DNA of 64,000 bases from Zopfochytrium polystomum (taxonomy: Eukaryota > Chytridiomycota > Chytridiomycetes > Chytridiales > Chytridiaceae), in assembly GCA_025765615.1 (NCBI GenBank), contig JAIVFJ010000003.1:124001-188000 (forward strand), written 5' to 3'. Below are positions 1 through 11,314 of the stretch, one piece after another; position 1 is the stretch's first letter, and every line of letters begins with the position of its first letter. The notes under the pieces were generated by a model. That model searched no databases, was not told the origin of the DNA, and saw only the letters and a program-made list of their open reading frames with translations. Position numbers and translations under genes: made by a program.

Positions 1-197
1 ATTGTGGGATGGACAGGGGCTGAAAATTTGCGGCAACAATAATGTTTCCTTCTTGTTCATTCCTACCAACTGGCTTGCGTGGTCGAGTATTCCAAAAAAT
101 GTAACCTGGTAAAGAGCGTATGAACAGTTTGAATGATTTAGAATCGAACTAAAAGTAAAGGAATCCTCAGGAGTCTCCCTCTGGCAAATGACAATGG

Positions 198-269
198 CTA
201 CCAGACGGGGAATCGAACCCCGATCGCCGCCGTGAAAGGGCGGAATCTTAACCGTTAGACGATCTAGGA
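198..269 (-). tRNA. tRNA-Glu (UUC)
   Basis: Read on the minus strand this folds as a 72-nt cloverleaf. The D-arm is GTCT/AGAT with the AACGGTTA loop, the anticodon stem is CCGCC/GGCGG around loop CTTTCAC (anticodon TTC), and the T-arm is CGGGG-TTCGATT-CCCCG. The acceptor 5' strand TCCTAGA pairs with TCTGGTA except for a C:T mismatch at 2:71 and a wobble at 4:69. The three bases following the discriminator happen to be CCA in the genome. A-box and B-box-like sequences are intact, so it is probably functional, but the acceptor mismatch is unusual for a nuclear tRNA-Glu. Confidence 0.75.
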
Positions 270-365
270 ATACGAGATAACCAATTTCATTATGTGACAT
301 GTAAAGAATCTTCCAGCCACGTCCACAAAAACAGGTGGGAAAATTGCAGGCACCACTTCAAATAA

Positions 366-476
366 TGTCTGCTGGCTTAGTTGGTTAAAGGGTCAGTTTC
401 ATACATGACGCACCAGGTCAAACAGGTGCTCCGCACAGCTATCTGAAGCTCGTGAGTTTGACTCTCACCCAGAGCA
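366..476 (+). tRNA. tRNA-Met (CAU), elongator type, with 37-nt intron; acceptor stem mismatched
   Basis: The body fits a tRNA well: D-arm GCTT-AGTTGGTTA-AAGG, anticodon stem TCAGT with loop TTCATA (anticodon CAT at 400-402), an intron at the canonical position after base 37 (about 404-440), 3' anticodon strand TCTGA, variable loop AGCTC, and T-arm GTGAG-TTTGACT-CTCAC. The acceptor strands TGTCTGC (366-372) and CCAGAGC (469-475) pair only at positions 3-6; pairs 1:72, 2:71 and 7:66 are mismatched. It is either a decayed copy or a tRNA needing end repair. The stem lacks the GGG/CCC of initiators, so elongator Met is favoured. Confidence 0.5.
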
Positions 477-813
477 CCGCTATATCATCTGCTGGCTTGT
501 TGGAGCACTTACTCCTTCAAAGGAGAAGGCAATTCCGCACACTGGCGCACAGGGGTTTGCTCACACCGCCGCTCCTCGCTGGGTTTTGGGTCAGCTGCCC
601 AAGGTACGCACAGATCAGGCTGTACCATCACCACTGAGTTACTGCACGCATTCAAACACATGTTGTTGTTTTTCTGCGTTGGAGTGCTCTTCAAAAGGAA
701 TGTCGACTTGCCATCCACACAACTTTCTGCGCTGCACAGGCAATAACTGTTACAAAGAGTCAAGCAAGCTGTTTTGCATCAACCTTCCTCATTTACCCAG
801 GCACCCTTTCTCT

Positions 814-895
814 TATTCGCAACAGGACTCGAACCTGCGAACGGAAACCATAACAGATTTCTAGTCTGTCGCCTTAAGTTCTCAGCCACGTTGTC
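814..895 (-). pseudogene. tRNA-Ser (AGA)-like, probable pseudogene
   Basis: The minus strand reads GACAACGTGGCTGAG, then anticodon stem ACAGA/TCTGT with loop CTAGAAA (anticodon AGA), a serine-type long variable arm, and T-arm GCAGG-TTCGAGT-CCTGT. The D-loop has AAC where the nearly invariant GG should be, which removes the D-loop/T-loop contact. The acceptor strands GACAACG and TGCGAAT mispair at positions 2-5. These two defects argue for a pseudogene. Confidence 0.6.
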
Positions 896-1700
896 TGTGC
901 CACTTCCCCTTTGGGCTGCTTTCAATTGGTGCTTAACAATGCCACTTGTAGGCTGCTCCAAACCTGGATCTGCAGCTGCAGTCTGATATTGCACCGAACC
1001 ACAGACAGCGTCAGTCCCTGGCTTTGGCTTGCCAATGGCCCAACACAAAATTTGACACATTCAAAAATGTGATTCTACTGGTTTGTTTTCATGCAAAGAA
1101 CCTGTGCCAATGTGGAAGCACCAGCTTGTCTGGATGTGTTTGTGCTTTTTTGTCAGTTTGGGAATTTTAAGTGGCAGAGGAGAAATGGGTGTCAAAACTT
1201 GAGCTCATAGAGGGTGCCCTTGTCAGCTTAAGGAGGATTGCTGGTGCCGTGTCACTGCCGCTTTGTCATTGCATTTGCCACTACACCATCGCCTCCTGCT
1301 TGGTTGCCACCACACACAGTGCTGCTTACCCAGACCCAGCTGGCAACCGCTGGATATGGAGCGGATATGGAGATATCTGAGTCCGCATCTGCATAAGCGG
1401 ATTTCGTAAATTCAGTATCTGCATTCGCTTTGAAAAAGCGCATCTATCCGATATCTGCTTTTTCAGGGTAAATTTATCAATAAAATGCCTCATCCGCATC
1501 CGCTCCGTGTTCAAAAAGCGGGTATGATGTCTTATCCTTGTCTGACTTTGTCCCCATCTTCCTTTTTTACTGCTCAGGAGGAAAGGCACCGCCCCAAATT
1601 TGAGGATGCTTGGGCCACTTCCCGAAGTGCAAAGCGCAAGTGCCATACAGCCCAAAATTCTGCCAGCCAAATTCCCCAAATTCCAACAGCGGATACCTTA
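896..1700. other. Intergenic stretch, no gene recognised
   Basis: Several short frames exist on both strands but none has recognisable domains or convincing splice structure. A stretch with repeated cgcatct/ggatat-type words lies near 1350-1500. Nothing functional is seen. Confidence 0.4.
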
Positions 1701-1777
1701 GCCGACGGCACACCGATCGGGATGGAGACTCGGCAGCAGCTCTGGTTCCGCGGCGTGCACTCGGACGCAGGCGGCAG

Positions 1778-2260
1778 AAGTAGGTGCTGGCCAAGGCGAT
1801 AGGGGCGGGGCTGATGGTGGCGCGGAGCCTGGACGAGCTGGAGAGGGCGAACAGTATTTCGCTGATGGGCATGTCCGAGGATATTTACAACGCGCGCGCA
1901 AGGCGTGCGTTTTATCTCGATAAGACACCGATTACGTGGAAGACGGGGAAGACGACGGAGTGGGATAGTGAGTGGTGTATTTGTTTCCCACCCCCCCTTC
2001 CCCCTTTTGGTGCGTTTTTTTCCGGGTTGTAAAGCGGCATTACTTACTGATCCAGGGCGTTCTGCGAGTCGAGCAAGTTCTATCCTAGCGCTCTTCATGA
2101 GTCGGTGTTCCAGGTGTTGCTGGACCAGGCACTCCCAGCCGCCCTGCGCTCTTACATTGAAGTGCATCACCGGACAAGCTCTCATTGCTCAGGGCAAATT
2201 AGATGCGGTGGAGAGTTTCGGCGGGCTCGTATTCCATTCACTTTTTTCCCCTGTGAACAT
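1778..2260 (+). pseudogene. Unidentified gene fragment with one plausible intron
   Basis: An open stretch from about 1778, entered through a tag acceptor-like site, reads VLAKAIGAGLMVARSLDELE and ends in TEWDSE near 1971. Joined across a possible 84-bp GT..AG intron (1972-2055) it continues as AFCESSKFYPSALHESVFQV and LLDQALPAALRSYIEVHH. Composition is protein-like on both sides and the frame is kept across the join. No start codon, stop or upstream exons could be established, and I do not recognise the family. It may be the end of a decayed gene. Confidence 0.25.
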
Positions 2261-2472
2261 TTCCAAGTCAACGAGTTTGCAATCGCGTCCATTACGTCAA
2301 CGCACACATGATTTTGACTACGAAAGGCGCAACACTGAGAATTGTAAATTCGAACTTGAAATGGCAAAGTGAAATGAGCGGTGGGAGACATTGTGAAACG
2401 GCAGCACGTTGGTCCTCGCAGTGGAGCTCACTGCTGGACGTTTGCTTTTCGCAGACTGCATCCACTTCTATC

Positions 2473-4232
2473 ATGATAACGCTTCTAGTGCTGTCCAGCC
2501 TCGAGGATGCTCTCCTCTCTGTTCTTTCGCTAGCTCTTTACGGATTTTTGCACCCAGCTGGGCGCGTCGATCGCAGGGAGCTCCTCATCTTTTTGTCACC
2601 CATGGATGCTGCGATTGAGTCGGCGGCACATCCCAAAAAGACTGACGAGGACTGTGGATCCGCTGCCACCCACACGAACTCCCCCAAACTCGACAGCCTC
2701 TTCACAGACGCTCCCGCGGCCGCAAGGCCCCGCCGCGGTGGCTCACCGCCGACGACGACCGGAACAGATTCCGACACCGCCTTTGCCCTCGACGAAAGCG
2801 ACCAAGAAATCAGCGGCGGCAAGTCTTCTGAGCAAGCCTGTTGTCTTCTCCCGTCCTGGTCGTCTCTGCACAGTCGACTCCAGCAAGTTTGGAAGCAAGG
2901 CGCGCAGTCGAGCGTGGAGGACTGCTGCGGCGATGCCGGGTTTTCGTGCGAGACGCACGAGGCGGTGACGCGGGACGGGTTCGTCCTCGAGCTGCATCGA
3001 ATCGGCAGGCCGGGCGCGAAGGTCTGGCCTGGTGCGCGCACTCGCGGCACCTAATGGGTTATTTTTTTTTCTTCTCACCATCCAAAAGGCTCCACGTGAA
3101 TGCGAGCCGGTGCTCATGCTGCATGGCCTGTTCCAAAGTGCAGGAGTGTGGGTTAGCAACGGCCCATCGTCGCTCGCGTTCTACCTGGTGGACCAAGGAT
3201 TCGATGTGTGGCTTGGGAATGTATGAGCCTGCCCCCTCATCCCCGCGGCGGGCTAACAGCACTCCGGTCTTTCCCCAATACCCCCTCCCCCAACCCACCC
3301 AAGAACCGCGCCGTCATCCCGCGCCACACCCACCTCACCCCGCGCAGCGCCGCATACTGGAACTGGTCACTCGACGAGCTCGCCCAGCACGACGTCCCGA
3401 CCCTCCTCACCCACATCCTCGCCCACACCGGCCGCCACCGCGCCGCGGTCGTCGGCCACTCGCAAGGCAACGCGCAGGTGTTCCTCGCGCTACACCGCGA
3501 TCCTGCGCTCAGCGGCCATCTGTCGGTGCTCGTCGCGCTGGCGCCGGCGGTATACGTCGGCGGGCTTGTGGCTACGGCGTTCCCGCTGCGTCTGCTGGTC
3601 GGGTGCGCGGGGGCGAGGTTCCGCGCGGTGTTTGGGGTGCACGGGTTTGTGCCGGTAATGAACGCGGTGCAGCGGTGGGCGCCGCCGCGGGTGTTTATGG
3701 GGCTGGCGTATCGGATGTTTCGGTACCTGTTTGGATGGTGGGTGGGGGGAATGGCTTCCGGTTGTTTGGTTGAGGAAAACATTCTCACCCGTACCCTTTT
3801 AAAAAACCCAACAGGACCGACGCACACTGGCAGAAATCCCGCAAGGCGACATACTTTCAGTTCACACCGCGTCCTTTGTCGACGAAAATCATCCATCACT
3901 GGGCGCAGATAGCAACTACAAAAGTCATCGGGCCTTTCCAAGATCGCGGCCTTGATGCGAACGAGCAGCCCTGTTCGTTCGACCTCGGGTGCGTGCAGTG
4001 CCCAGTTGCACTATTCTATGGATCGGTTGACACAATCGTCGACGGTGAGAGGCTGAGGCGGGAACTCGAAGCAGCAGAGGCTCGCCGGGTCGGTCGACAT
4101 GAGTTACGGCTGGTCGCGGCCGAGAGGATTGAAGGGTACGAGCACTTGGACTGCTTGTGGGCTGTGGATGCAGAGTCCAAAGTGTGGTGCCGCATAGCAG
4201 AGGTTCTCGAAAAGACGGTGGCAGCGTGTTGA
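2473..4232 (+). CDS. Steryl-ester hydrolase / lysosomal acid lipase family protein
   Basis: This is an alpha/beta-hydrolase lipase of the Tgl1/Yeh/acid-lipase type, which hydrolyses sterol esters or triacylglycerol at membranes or lipid droplets. Exons 2473-3021, 3089-3220, 3304-3737 and 3815-4232 join in frame to 510 codons. The N-terminus is hydrophobic ([20 protein letters not shown]), followed by about 130 polar, low-complexity residues. Then come the AB-hydrolase-associated segment ([19 protein letters not shown]), the oxyanion region [23 protein letters not shown] across an intron, the nucleophile elbow GHSQG, the acid in [10 protein letters not shown] and the histidine in EGYEHLD. The full catalytic triad is therefore present. 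ATGs at 2374 or 2308 in the same frame could extend the start. The N-terminal membrane segment plus linker is longer than usual for the family. Confidence 0.85.
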
Positions 4233-4347
4233 AAGAGTTGAGGGGTTTTAACCACTGGATTTGTTTTATCTTCTGGCTCCCAGAAAGTTTTTACATACGG
4301 TGCGGCACATCAAAAATATTCACATTGTCACCGCGTGCGGATGTGCC

Positions 4348-4348
<1 letters not shown>

Positions 4349-4378
<30 letters not shown>
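4349..4378. repeat. (CA)n microsatellite
   Basis: About fifteen uninterrupted CA units lie just downstream of the lipase stop codon. Confidence 0.95.
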
Positions 4379-4381
<3 letters not shown>

Positions 4382-4399
4382 GAGGCAACGACCCAGCCT

Positions 4400-5010
4400 C
4401 CGGCCACCATCGCTGATCGCCCTCACGAGGTCGTGGTCCACCTCGAACGCACGGCCAAACACGCTGCGACCGCCGCGACCGCCCCGCTCGTCTCCGTCCC
4501 CCGCGCAACCTCCCACGTCGTCGCCCGCGTCAGGAAAACCGCCGCAGAGCTCACCCCACCGCCAACGACCTCTTTGCGACCGCCGCAGTGCCACCCTCCG
4601 CCTGCACCGTGAAGGCCATCGTCCACGTCCCCCGCCACGCCTCTGCACTGCACAGCGCCGCCGCAGACGACGCAGCCGCGACCGCAAATGACGGCGAACG
4701 GCCAGACGCCGCCGCTCGCGCGCATGGGCGCGGTGGAGCGCGCGGCCGTAAACTTTGACGGCCGCTAGGGCGGAGTGGTCGTCTCGCACGAGTTGACGTG
4801 CACGGTTAAGTTCCGGCTGGACGAGGAGCCGTCGGCGTTCGTCTTGGCCGACGGGAGGATGCTGGAGAGGGTCGAGGCCGCGCTGCCGATCGCCGTGACA
4901 GCCGGAGACGGCGAGGATCTTGGAGGCTTTGTCGATGGATGGCGGATGATTGACTGGCGCTTCTCTTCGCTTTTCTCATTATTATTTTACGGGTTTTTTT
5001 TGTTTGTGGT
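4400..5010 (+). pseudogene. Arrestin-like gene relic with in-frame stop
   Basis: Three protein-like blocks appear in different frames: HEVVVHLERTAKHAATA with LVSVPRATSHVVARVRKTA; then ACTVKAIVHVPRHASAL; then ARMGAVERAAVNFDGR, stop (TAG 4766-4768), GGVVVSHELTCTVKFRLDEE and ALPIAVTAGD. The alternation of beta-strand-like blocks, the VSHELTCTVKF segment and the closing LPIAVT recall the C-terminal half of arrestin-fold proteins. That assignment is an inference from pattern only. The in-frame TAG and the frame changes mean the locus is broken as it stands. Confidence 0.3.
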
Positions 5011-5029
5011 ATCCTGTGGCAGGTTTTAG

Positions 5030-6464
5030 GATGCTACGGCGGAAAATGACGTTGCCATCTATCCCCCAAAAGCGACTGTTGAAAAATACGTTTACCATTT
5101 ATGCGCTTAGACGTAAATTTTGACAGCATAGAGCGTGCCAAGGATTCTCGAGATGACGGGACCAATGTGGAAAAATATTGCCCATTTCTAAAGCATGGAG
5201 GACTCTTGTTCTCATGAAGCCATCGCACATGATTCCGACAAAAGGCGGGTAAGCCAGAAAAGGCGCAAGGTTCAAAGCCAACGCGTTTGCTTGCGTTCCA
5301 GGAAATTGTCATTTCGGCTGCAGGGTGAGTTGCAGCCTCCCAATGGGAGAGGGAGGTGGCTTGTGTCGCTTGCCTGATGACGAAGGAAGTGACCCCTGGC
5401 TTAAGTATAAGTCAGGACCAATCTAAAGGGAGGTCTTAGAGTAACGCGACATTTGTTAGAGAATTGACCCCTCAAAACTTAAAGAGAGGTGCACGAATCA
5501 AATCGGAGAACGTTTGTCCTTCGCGTTCCAAAAAGCCGAGAAGCTGCAGAGCTTACTTCCCAGAGGATTCAATATGTTTCACCTTTTGACGACGACCTTG
5601 TGGAAGAGTAACCCAAGATTTCTGCTAGAATTCTTATCTCCCGCTGGCGACATTTTGTTTTCGATAGGGCACATCGGATCATCGTCGGGCGAACCCTGTT
5701 GGTCAAAGGTCTTTCGCGAAGAGGCTCAATAATGTCGTTTTATAGCCTAAGGCATAAACCACATGATATGGTCATACACAAAGGCTTCTCTACTTGTTTG
5801 GGTATCCAAGAAGCGATCCACAAGAAGCTCCTCAACCTTTCGGGCAACTGCTTCCGCCACATCCGAGACGGTCCATCCCTGAACGCCTTCCATTCAGAGC
5901 TTCTTTTTTTTGAAAAAATCGCCTTGGAGACGAGCTTGCCTGTCACATGGTCTTTCCGCTTCTTCTGGGGCGATCGCGATCCTCCTTCTGAAACTCATTG
6001 CAATTGGTTCCACGTCACTCAGGTGACCCGGCGTGAAACGCGGCTTCTGTGCCTAGCTTGCCTCGGAACCGCATAACTCCGGAGCTTGATGGTGTCCGTC
6101 GGCGGGATCACAAGGGTTGAACCGCCATGAAAGCGCCAAGGAGGTTCGTTCTTAATGCAAACGAGGCTCCATCATGTGACCAACAAAAATCACCACCACC
6201 CTTTGTGGTCTCCAAGTCCCGTGCACTTTGCGAACCGTGCGACAATAGTGGGCCAAGGTTTGAGACAACGCAAAACGGCGCGGAGTGCTGTAAATTGGAG
6301 GCGGGCGGGGGCGGAATTGAATCGAAGAGATCAGCCGACGGAGCAATCCAGTCGGTCTCGGTCCAGAGCCAATCAGAGACCCGCCGCATTGTCAAGTGGC
6401 ACGGGACCGCTAACTGTCCTCCGCCTCTCTCACTCCTTTGCGTCAACCATCCTCGCACGGCCCA

Positions 6465-6549
<85 letters not shown>

Positions 6550-6673
6550 CTGTTTCTCTCTCCACCAGACGGGCAACGCACCCCTTAAATACAGTCGCCA
6601 CACACAACTATGCCAAGCACCCACACAGTCTCATCCACATAGCCTCCGCCGACAATACAGAACCAATACAAGA
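5030..6673. other. Intergenic, with CA/CT microsatellite before the GMC gene
   Basis: Short frames occur on both strands (for example 5699-6076 plus), but none shows a domain, and their products have no recognisable motif. A compound (CA)n(CT)n tract at about 6468-6545 lies 130 bp upstream of the next start codon and could be part of its promoter region. Confidence 0.5.
6468..6545. repeat. (CA)n(CT)n compound microsatellite
   Basis: About 17 CA units are followed directly by about 21 CT units. The tract lies 5' of the GMC oxidoreductase gene. Confidence 0.95.
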
Positions 6674-9138
6674 ATGCCCTCTCGTCCTGGCACGCGCCGC
6701 GTGTTCAGCACGCACGAATCAATTGACTCCTCCTTCGACTGTGAGTAACGTCCAACGTGACATATCCCCAGCGCGTCGCCGAACACTCCGGCATCTCGCT
6801 CTTAACGTGCCCTCCTCCCCACACTTCCAGACATCGTCATCGGCGGCGGAAGCAGCGGGTCTGTCGTCGCAAACAGGCTCTCGGAAGATCCGAATGTCAC
6901 GGTGCTGCTCGTCGAGGCAGGACCCGAAGGACTCGGGGACCCTAATGTAAGTTGGCCAAAACGCCCTGCCGTGCACGTGCTCTAACGCGGTCACACTGCA
7001 CATAGGTTGATACCCCCATCGCCTGGACAAACCTCCTCAAGTCAGAGAGCGACTGGCACTTCACCACCGAAGCGCAGGGAAAGACCAAGAACCGCCAGCA
7101 CTTTTGGCCGCGAGGTTGGTTCGTAGGGCCAGTTCCTGTTTCCGCCCCACAATGTACCGCGTCAAGAATTAACCCACCCACCCTCCTGTCTCTGTGCCAC
7201 CCCCCACACAGGCAAGCTTCTCGGCGGCAGCTCCAGCATCAACGCGATGCTGTACGTCCGCTGCAACGCGGCCGACTACGACGAGTGGGAGCGCGACCAC
7301 GGCTGCGCGGGGTGGGGGTTCAAGAAAGTACAGGGGTACTTTACAAAGTCGGAGGGCTCGCAGCTGCCAGAAGACCAGGTGGACGCGGACATGCACGGGA
7401 CGGAAGGCCCACTCAAGGTGTCTACCACGTCGGGCGGGGACGTACTTCCGCTCAACAATGTCTTTATCGGCGCGTGCGAGCAGCTCGGCGTCGGACGGGG
7501 CGCCGACGGCGGGATTTCGGGCGTGCCCGTCGCGTACGAGCATCCGTTTTACGGGGTGGATTATAATGGGAAGACGCAGTTTGGCGCGGGAATCTCGCAG
7601 GTGAGGGAGAGGAAAGCTTTTCTTCTTCGCTCTTCCACTCGATAGTCGAAGTGAGCCCACTAACCGACAAACCACACTCCTTTGCATTCACACACGCATC
7701 ACAGTCCACGATATACAAGGGTGTGAGATGGTCGACTAACCGTGCATACATCCAGCCTCTGGTCGACCCAGACTCGCCGCACTACCGCAACAACCTCACA
7801 GTTCTCGTTGACCACTACGCCACGAAGCTCGTGTTTGCGGACGACGGCAAGGCGCAGCCCGACGGCCACAAGAAAGTGACCGGCGTGCACGTGCAAAAAT
7901 CGCGGGAATCCAGCCCGTGCATGATTTCTGCAGCGAAAGAGGTCATTGTATCGTGCGGCGCCGTCAACTCGCCGGGCCTCCTGATGGTCTCGGGAATCGG
8001 TACGCGCAACATTCCTCTTTACCCCGCATTACGACCATGAAAGTGAAAACCTAACGCCCCCCGCTCTACAGGTCCCGCAGCGGAACTCGCAAAGCACAAC
8101 ATCCCCGTGGTCGCCGACCTGCCCGTGGGCGAGAACCTGCACGACCATATGATCGTTCCAATGTGCTACAACGACAAGACGAGCACAATGTACCGCGGCA
8201 CGCCGCCGATCCTCGCGACGGCCATGCACAAGTACAAGCTCTACCAAGGCGGAATGATGGCGACGTGCGGGGTGGAGTCGATGGCGTTTTTCAACTCGGA
8301 GCGAAAGCGCACGGGGCGCGGCGGGCCGGACTCGCAGATCCACTTTATGCCGGCGTGCCTGGACCCGCCGTTCCTCGATTCGTTCGGGTGGGATAAGACG
8401 GTCAGCGCGCCGAACCCGGACCTGCCGGTGACCACGGCGTTCGACGCTTCCGAGGCCGACGCGTCGCGCGACGCGATCGCGCAGCGCAAGCCCAGGTCGA
8501 CCTTCGCGGCGGTCGCGACGCTGCTGCAGCCGCACTCGCGCGGGACGGTGCGGCTGCGGAGCACGGACGCGTTCGACAAGGTAGCGATCGACCCGCGGTA
8601 CTTTGGCGACGAGCGCGACCTGGACGCGATGGTGGACTGCTGCAAGGGGACGCGGCGGATCGTCGACAAGATGCGGGAGATGGAGCCGGAGTGGGTCGGC
8701 GAGGAAATGGTGGACGAGAGCATCGTGAATGAGCTGTGGAGGGCGGATACGGGCAAGACGGGCAAGCCCGACGCTGAGGAGCGCAGGAGGATTTTGGCGT
8801 CGGACGGGTACCTGCGCGAAATGTGCAGGCGGATGGCATTGACGGTGTACCACCCAGGTAATGCGTTATTCCATCTGTTGTGATTTACTTGGCTCACAGG
8901 TTTTTCCTTTTCCGATATGAAAAAACACCCCCCACCAGTTGGAACCTGCAAGATGGGACCGAGCTCGGACCCGACGACTGTGGTTTCCAGCGAGACCTTG
9001 AAGGTGAAAGGGTTCTCGAATCTCCGCGTAGTGGACGCGTCCATCATGCCGGCGGTCGTGTCGGGCAACACGAACGCGCCGTGCGTCATGATTGGCGAAG
9101 TCGCCAGCGACATTATCAAAGGGCGTTTCAGCAGCTGA
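6674..9138 (+). CDS. GMC-family FAD oxidoreductase (choline/alcohol dehydrogenase type)
   Basis: This is a flavoprotein that oxidises an alcohol group of an unknown substrate, using FAD. Seven exons (6674-6740, 6831-6946, 7006-7114, 7212-7600, 7705-7999, 8072-8857, 8939-9138) join in frame to 653 residues. The N-terminal FAD fold reads [20 protein letters not shown] with VLLVEAGPE. The GMC signature [15 protein letters not shown] spans an intron. A second signature, [20 protein letters not shown], follows. The C-terminal catalytic region has [11 protein letters not shown] and [23 protein letters not shown], so the His/Asn pair is present. Length is normal for the family. No signal peptide or peroxisomal tail is evident (it ends GRFSS), so it is probably cytosolic. 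Confidence 0.93.
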
Positions 9139-9598
9139 GGGCCTCTCCGCCCAGTACATTGAATGAGTGTATGTGTTTTGTAAAGGGACATTTGTGTAAC
9201 AAAAAGAATACAGTCACTGCGTGTATGACTGAGGGCACCTTAGGGAGAAATGCTTTCTGTTTCGATTTCTGACAATTCCCTCTTTCTGCAGCGTTGTGAA
9301 GATTGTCAGCCCGGAAGTGGCAACTTTGGGCACGCGCGTCACTGTTCTGTTTGTCAGCCTCTCCCTCCGGGTGGTTCGGGGGGAAGGCTCGGACCCCCCC
9401 ACCCCCACACACATGAACCGCGAATTTCAAAGCCGTTCCCATGACATTTGGCGGGGTCACGCGGGAGTACTTAAGGCGGGGGTCGTCCGGGAGAGGGGGC
9501 CACGGCCGGCCCACTCCTCGTCATCAATCGACCACACAAGCAGCCACTCACACACAAACGCGCACGCTCGCACGCACTCACACCCCCAAGAGAAAGAA

Positions 9599-10670
9599 AT
9601 GTCCGGCGCAAGCGATCCCCTCATCGAAGTCGCGCCCGGCTTCTACACGATCCAAACGGTACACCGTCCCCGTCGATGTGTCCAGTTACTAATCTGGATC
9701 TCTCACGTCGCCCTCCTGTGCCGCACTCTTCCCCCGTCCTCCCCACGACGATTAGTCCTTTGAAGTCGCCAAGGGCATCGATGTTGGTGCGTGACCCAAA
9801 AGCCGCGCACAAACCCAAGGCCACCGCCTCGTTTTTCCAACATCGCCCTCCCCTCCCTTTTCCCCTCTCTTTCTCAAAAAAAAAACAGGCACGCAAATGT
9901 CGCTCCTTAAGCTCTCGTCGGGCAAGTACCTCGTCATCGACACGGTCGACCCGGACACCGCGGTCAAGGCGGCGATCGACAAGCTGACGGACGGCGGCAA
10001 GCTGATCCAGGCGGTGGTCGGGAGCCACCCGTACCACACGGTGTACTTTAAAAAGTTTCAGGAGCTGTACCCGGACGCGGAGTACTGGGGGACGAAGCGG
10101 CACTTGCGGGTGCTGCCAGATGTCAAGTGGTAACGTAGAGGCGTGTGTTTCGATGGAGTTCCCGGAACGACGTTTGGTTACTGAACACGCTACCGCAACA
10201 TTTTTGCAGGACCGGCGACATTTCGACGGCGCTCACCCGCTGGTCGCCAGACGTGTCCCTCCGGATCCCCTCGGGCGCCGACTTTGACGACCCGCAACCG
10301 GAGTCGAACCACTTTTCGGGGCTCTTTTGCCTGCACCACGCGTCGCGCACGTTACACGTGGACGACACCCTCGTTCTAGCGGGTCCCTCAGTGGACGCGA
10401 CGGTGCGCGGGATCCTGGGGATCGCGGCCGGCGAGGTCGGGTTCCACCCGACGCTGGGCGGGGTCGGGTTGCGGCGGGAGCCCGGGGCTCCGCGCGCGTT
10501 CCAGCGGTTCGTCGGAGGCGGTCGTGGCGGAGTGGGAGTTTGAGAATTTGGTGGCGGCGCACCGCGGGGTGGTAAAGGGCGGCGCGAGGGCGTTGGTCAA
10601 GGCGGCGCTGGAGAAGGCGGGGCCGACTTTTGAGAGATTGGAGGCGGAGCGGCAAGCGGCGTCGGCGTGA
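9599..10670 (+). CDS. DUF4336-family metallo-beta-lactamase-fold protein, with one frame break
   Basis: Exons 9599-9658, 9756-9786, 9889-10129 and 10210-10670 encode a protein of about 263 residues. It begins MSGASDPLIEVAPGFYTIQT and continues with SFEVAKGIDVGTQMSLLKLS, SGKYLVIDTVDPDTAV and VGSHPYHTVYFKKFQELYPD. This is the order seen in DUF4336 proteins, which have an MBL fold and unknown function. The C-terminal half is conserved as FHPTLGGVGLRREPGAPRAF and then WEFENLVAAHRGVVKGGARA, but these two blocks lie in different frames. One surplus nucleotide somewhere around 10500-10525 accounts for the shift. It is either a sequencing insertion or a recent mutation. The usual HxHxDH metal motif of active MBL enzymes is not seen. 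Confidence 0.8.
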
Positions 10671-11274
10671 TTGAGTCGGGTTTCCTTTTTGCTTTTTTTT
10701 TTTTTTTTCCTTTCTTTTTCTTCTCGTTGTTTGATTGTTTCGTGTGCAGCCTGGAGCAGAATTCACAAAAAATCGCGCCCCCAAATATTCTTCGCTCTGG
10801 ACTTGCCATGCCCATGCCCGTGTCGGTCGGTCGGTCGACGGGAGTGTGGAGCGCAAGCAGACTGGACTGACAGACATCCGAGCCTAAATTGTGTGTCCCC
10901 TGTCTCCACGGCAAATACAATCACGGTTGCCCGCGTTTAATACACACTTGCTACGCTGGAATTCTTTTATGCGTCTTCTTCCCAAACCTTCTTCGGAGGA
11001 CGACGACTCTGCATAAATACAAAAGGAAATATTAGATATTAATACATTGATACATTGATGCATTGATATGTTGTTGTTGTTGTTGTATTCGTGTCCTCTG
11101 CACACTTGCAATTCAAGCGGTCAAAGCGGGGAAATTTCCTTGTTTTTGGAGTAAATACCTGAAGACAGGAGCCGACAAAGTGCGGTTTTGGCCCCCATTC
11201 CAAAAACGGAAGCCTGTTTGGAGGAAGGAACTTTGATCGAGCGTCTTGTCTCCTTTGCTGCTAACACACACACA

Positions 11275-11314
<40 letters not shown>

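Noticed and set aside
198..476. Nuclear insertion of mitochondrial DNA carrying the tRNAs
   Set aside because: The flanking sequence is not AT-rich or mitochondrial-gene-like, and the Met gene has a nuclear-type intron after base 37.
5699..6076. 125-codon plus-strand frame as a gene
   Set aside because: No motif, no splice context and an equally open antisense frame; insufficient support.
8029..8853. 274-codon minus-strand frame
   Set aside because: Antisense shadow of the GMC oxidoreductase exon 6.
10430..10530. An 82-bp intron explaining the DUF4336 frame break
   Set aside because: It would remove FHPTLGGVGLRREPGAP, which resembles a conserved part of the family, so a one-base indel fits better.
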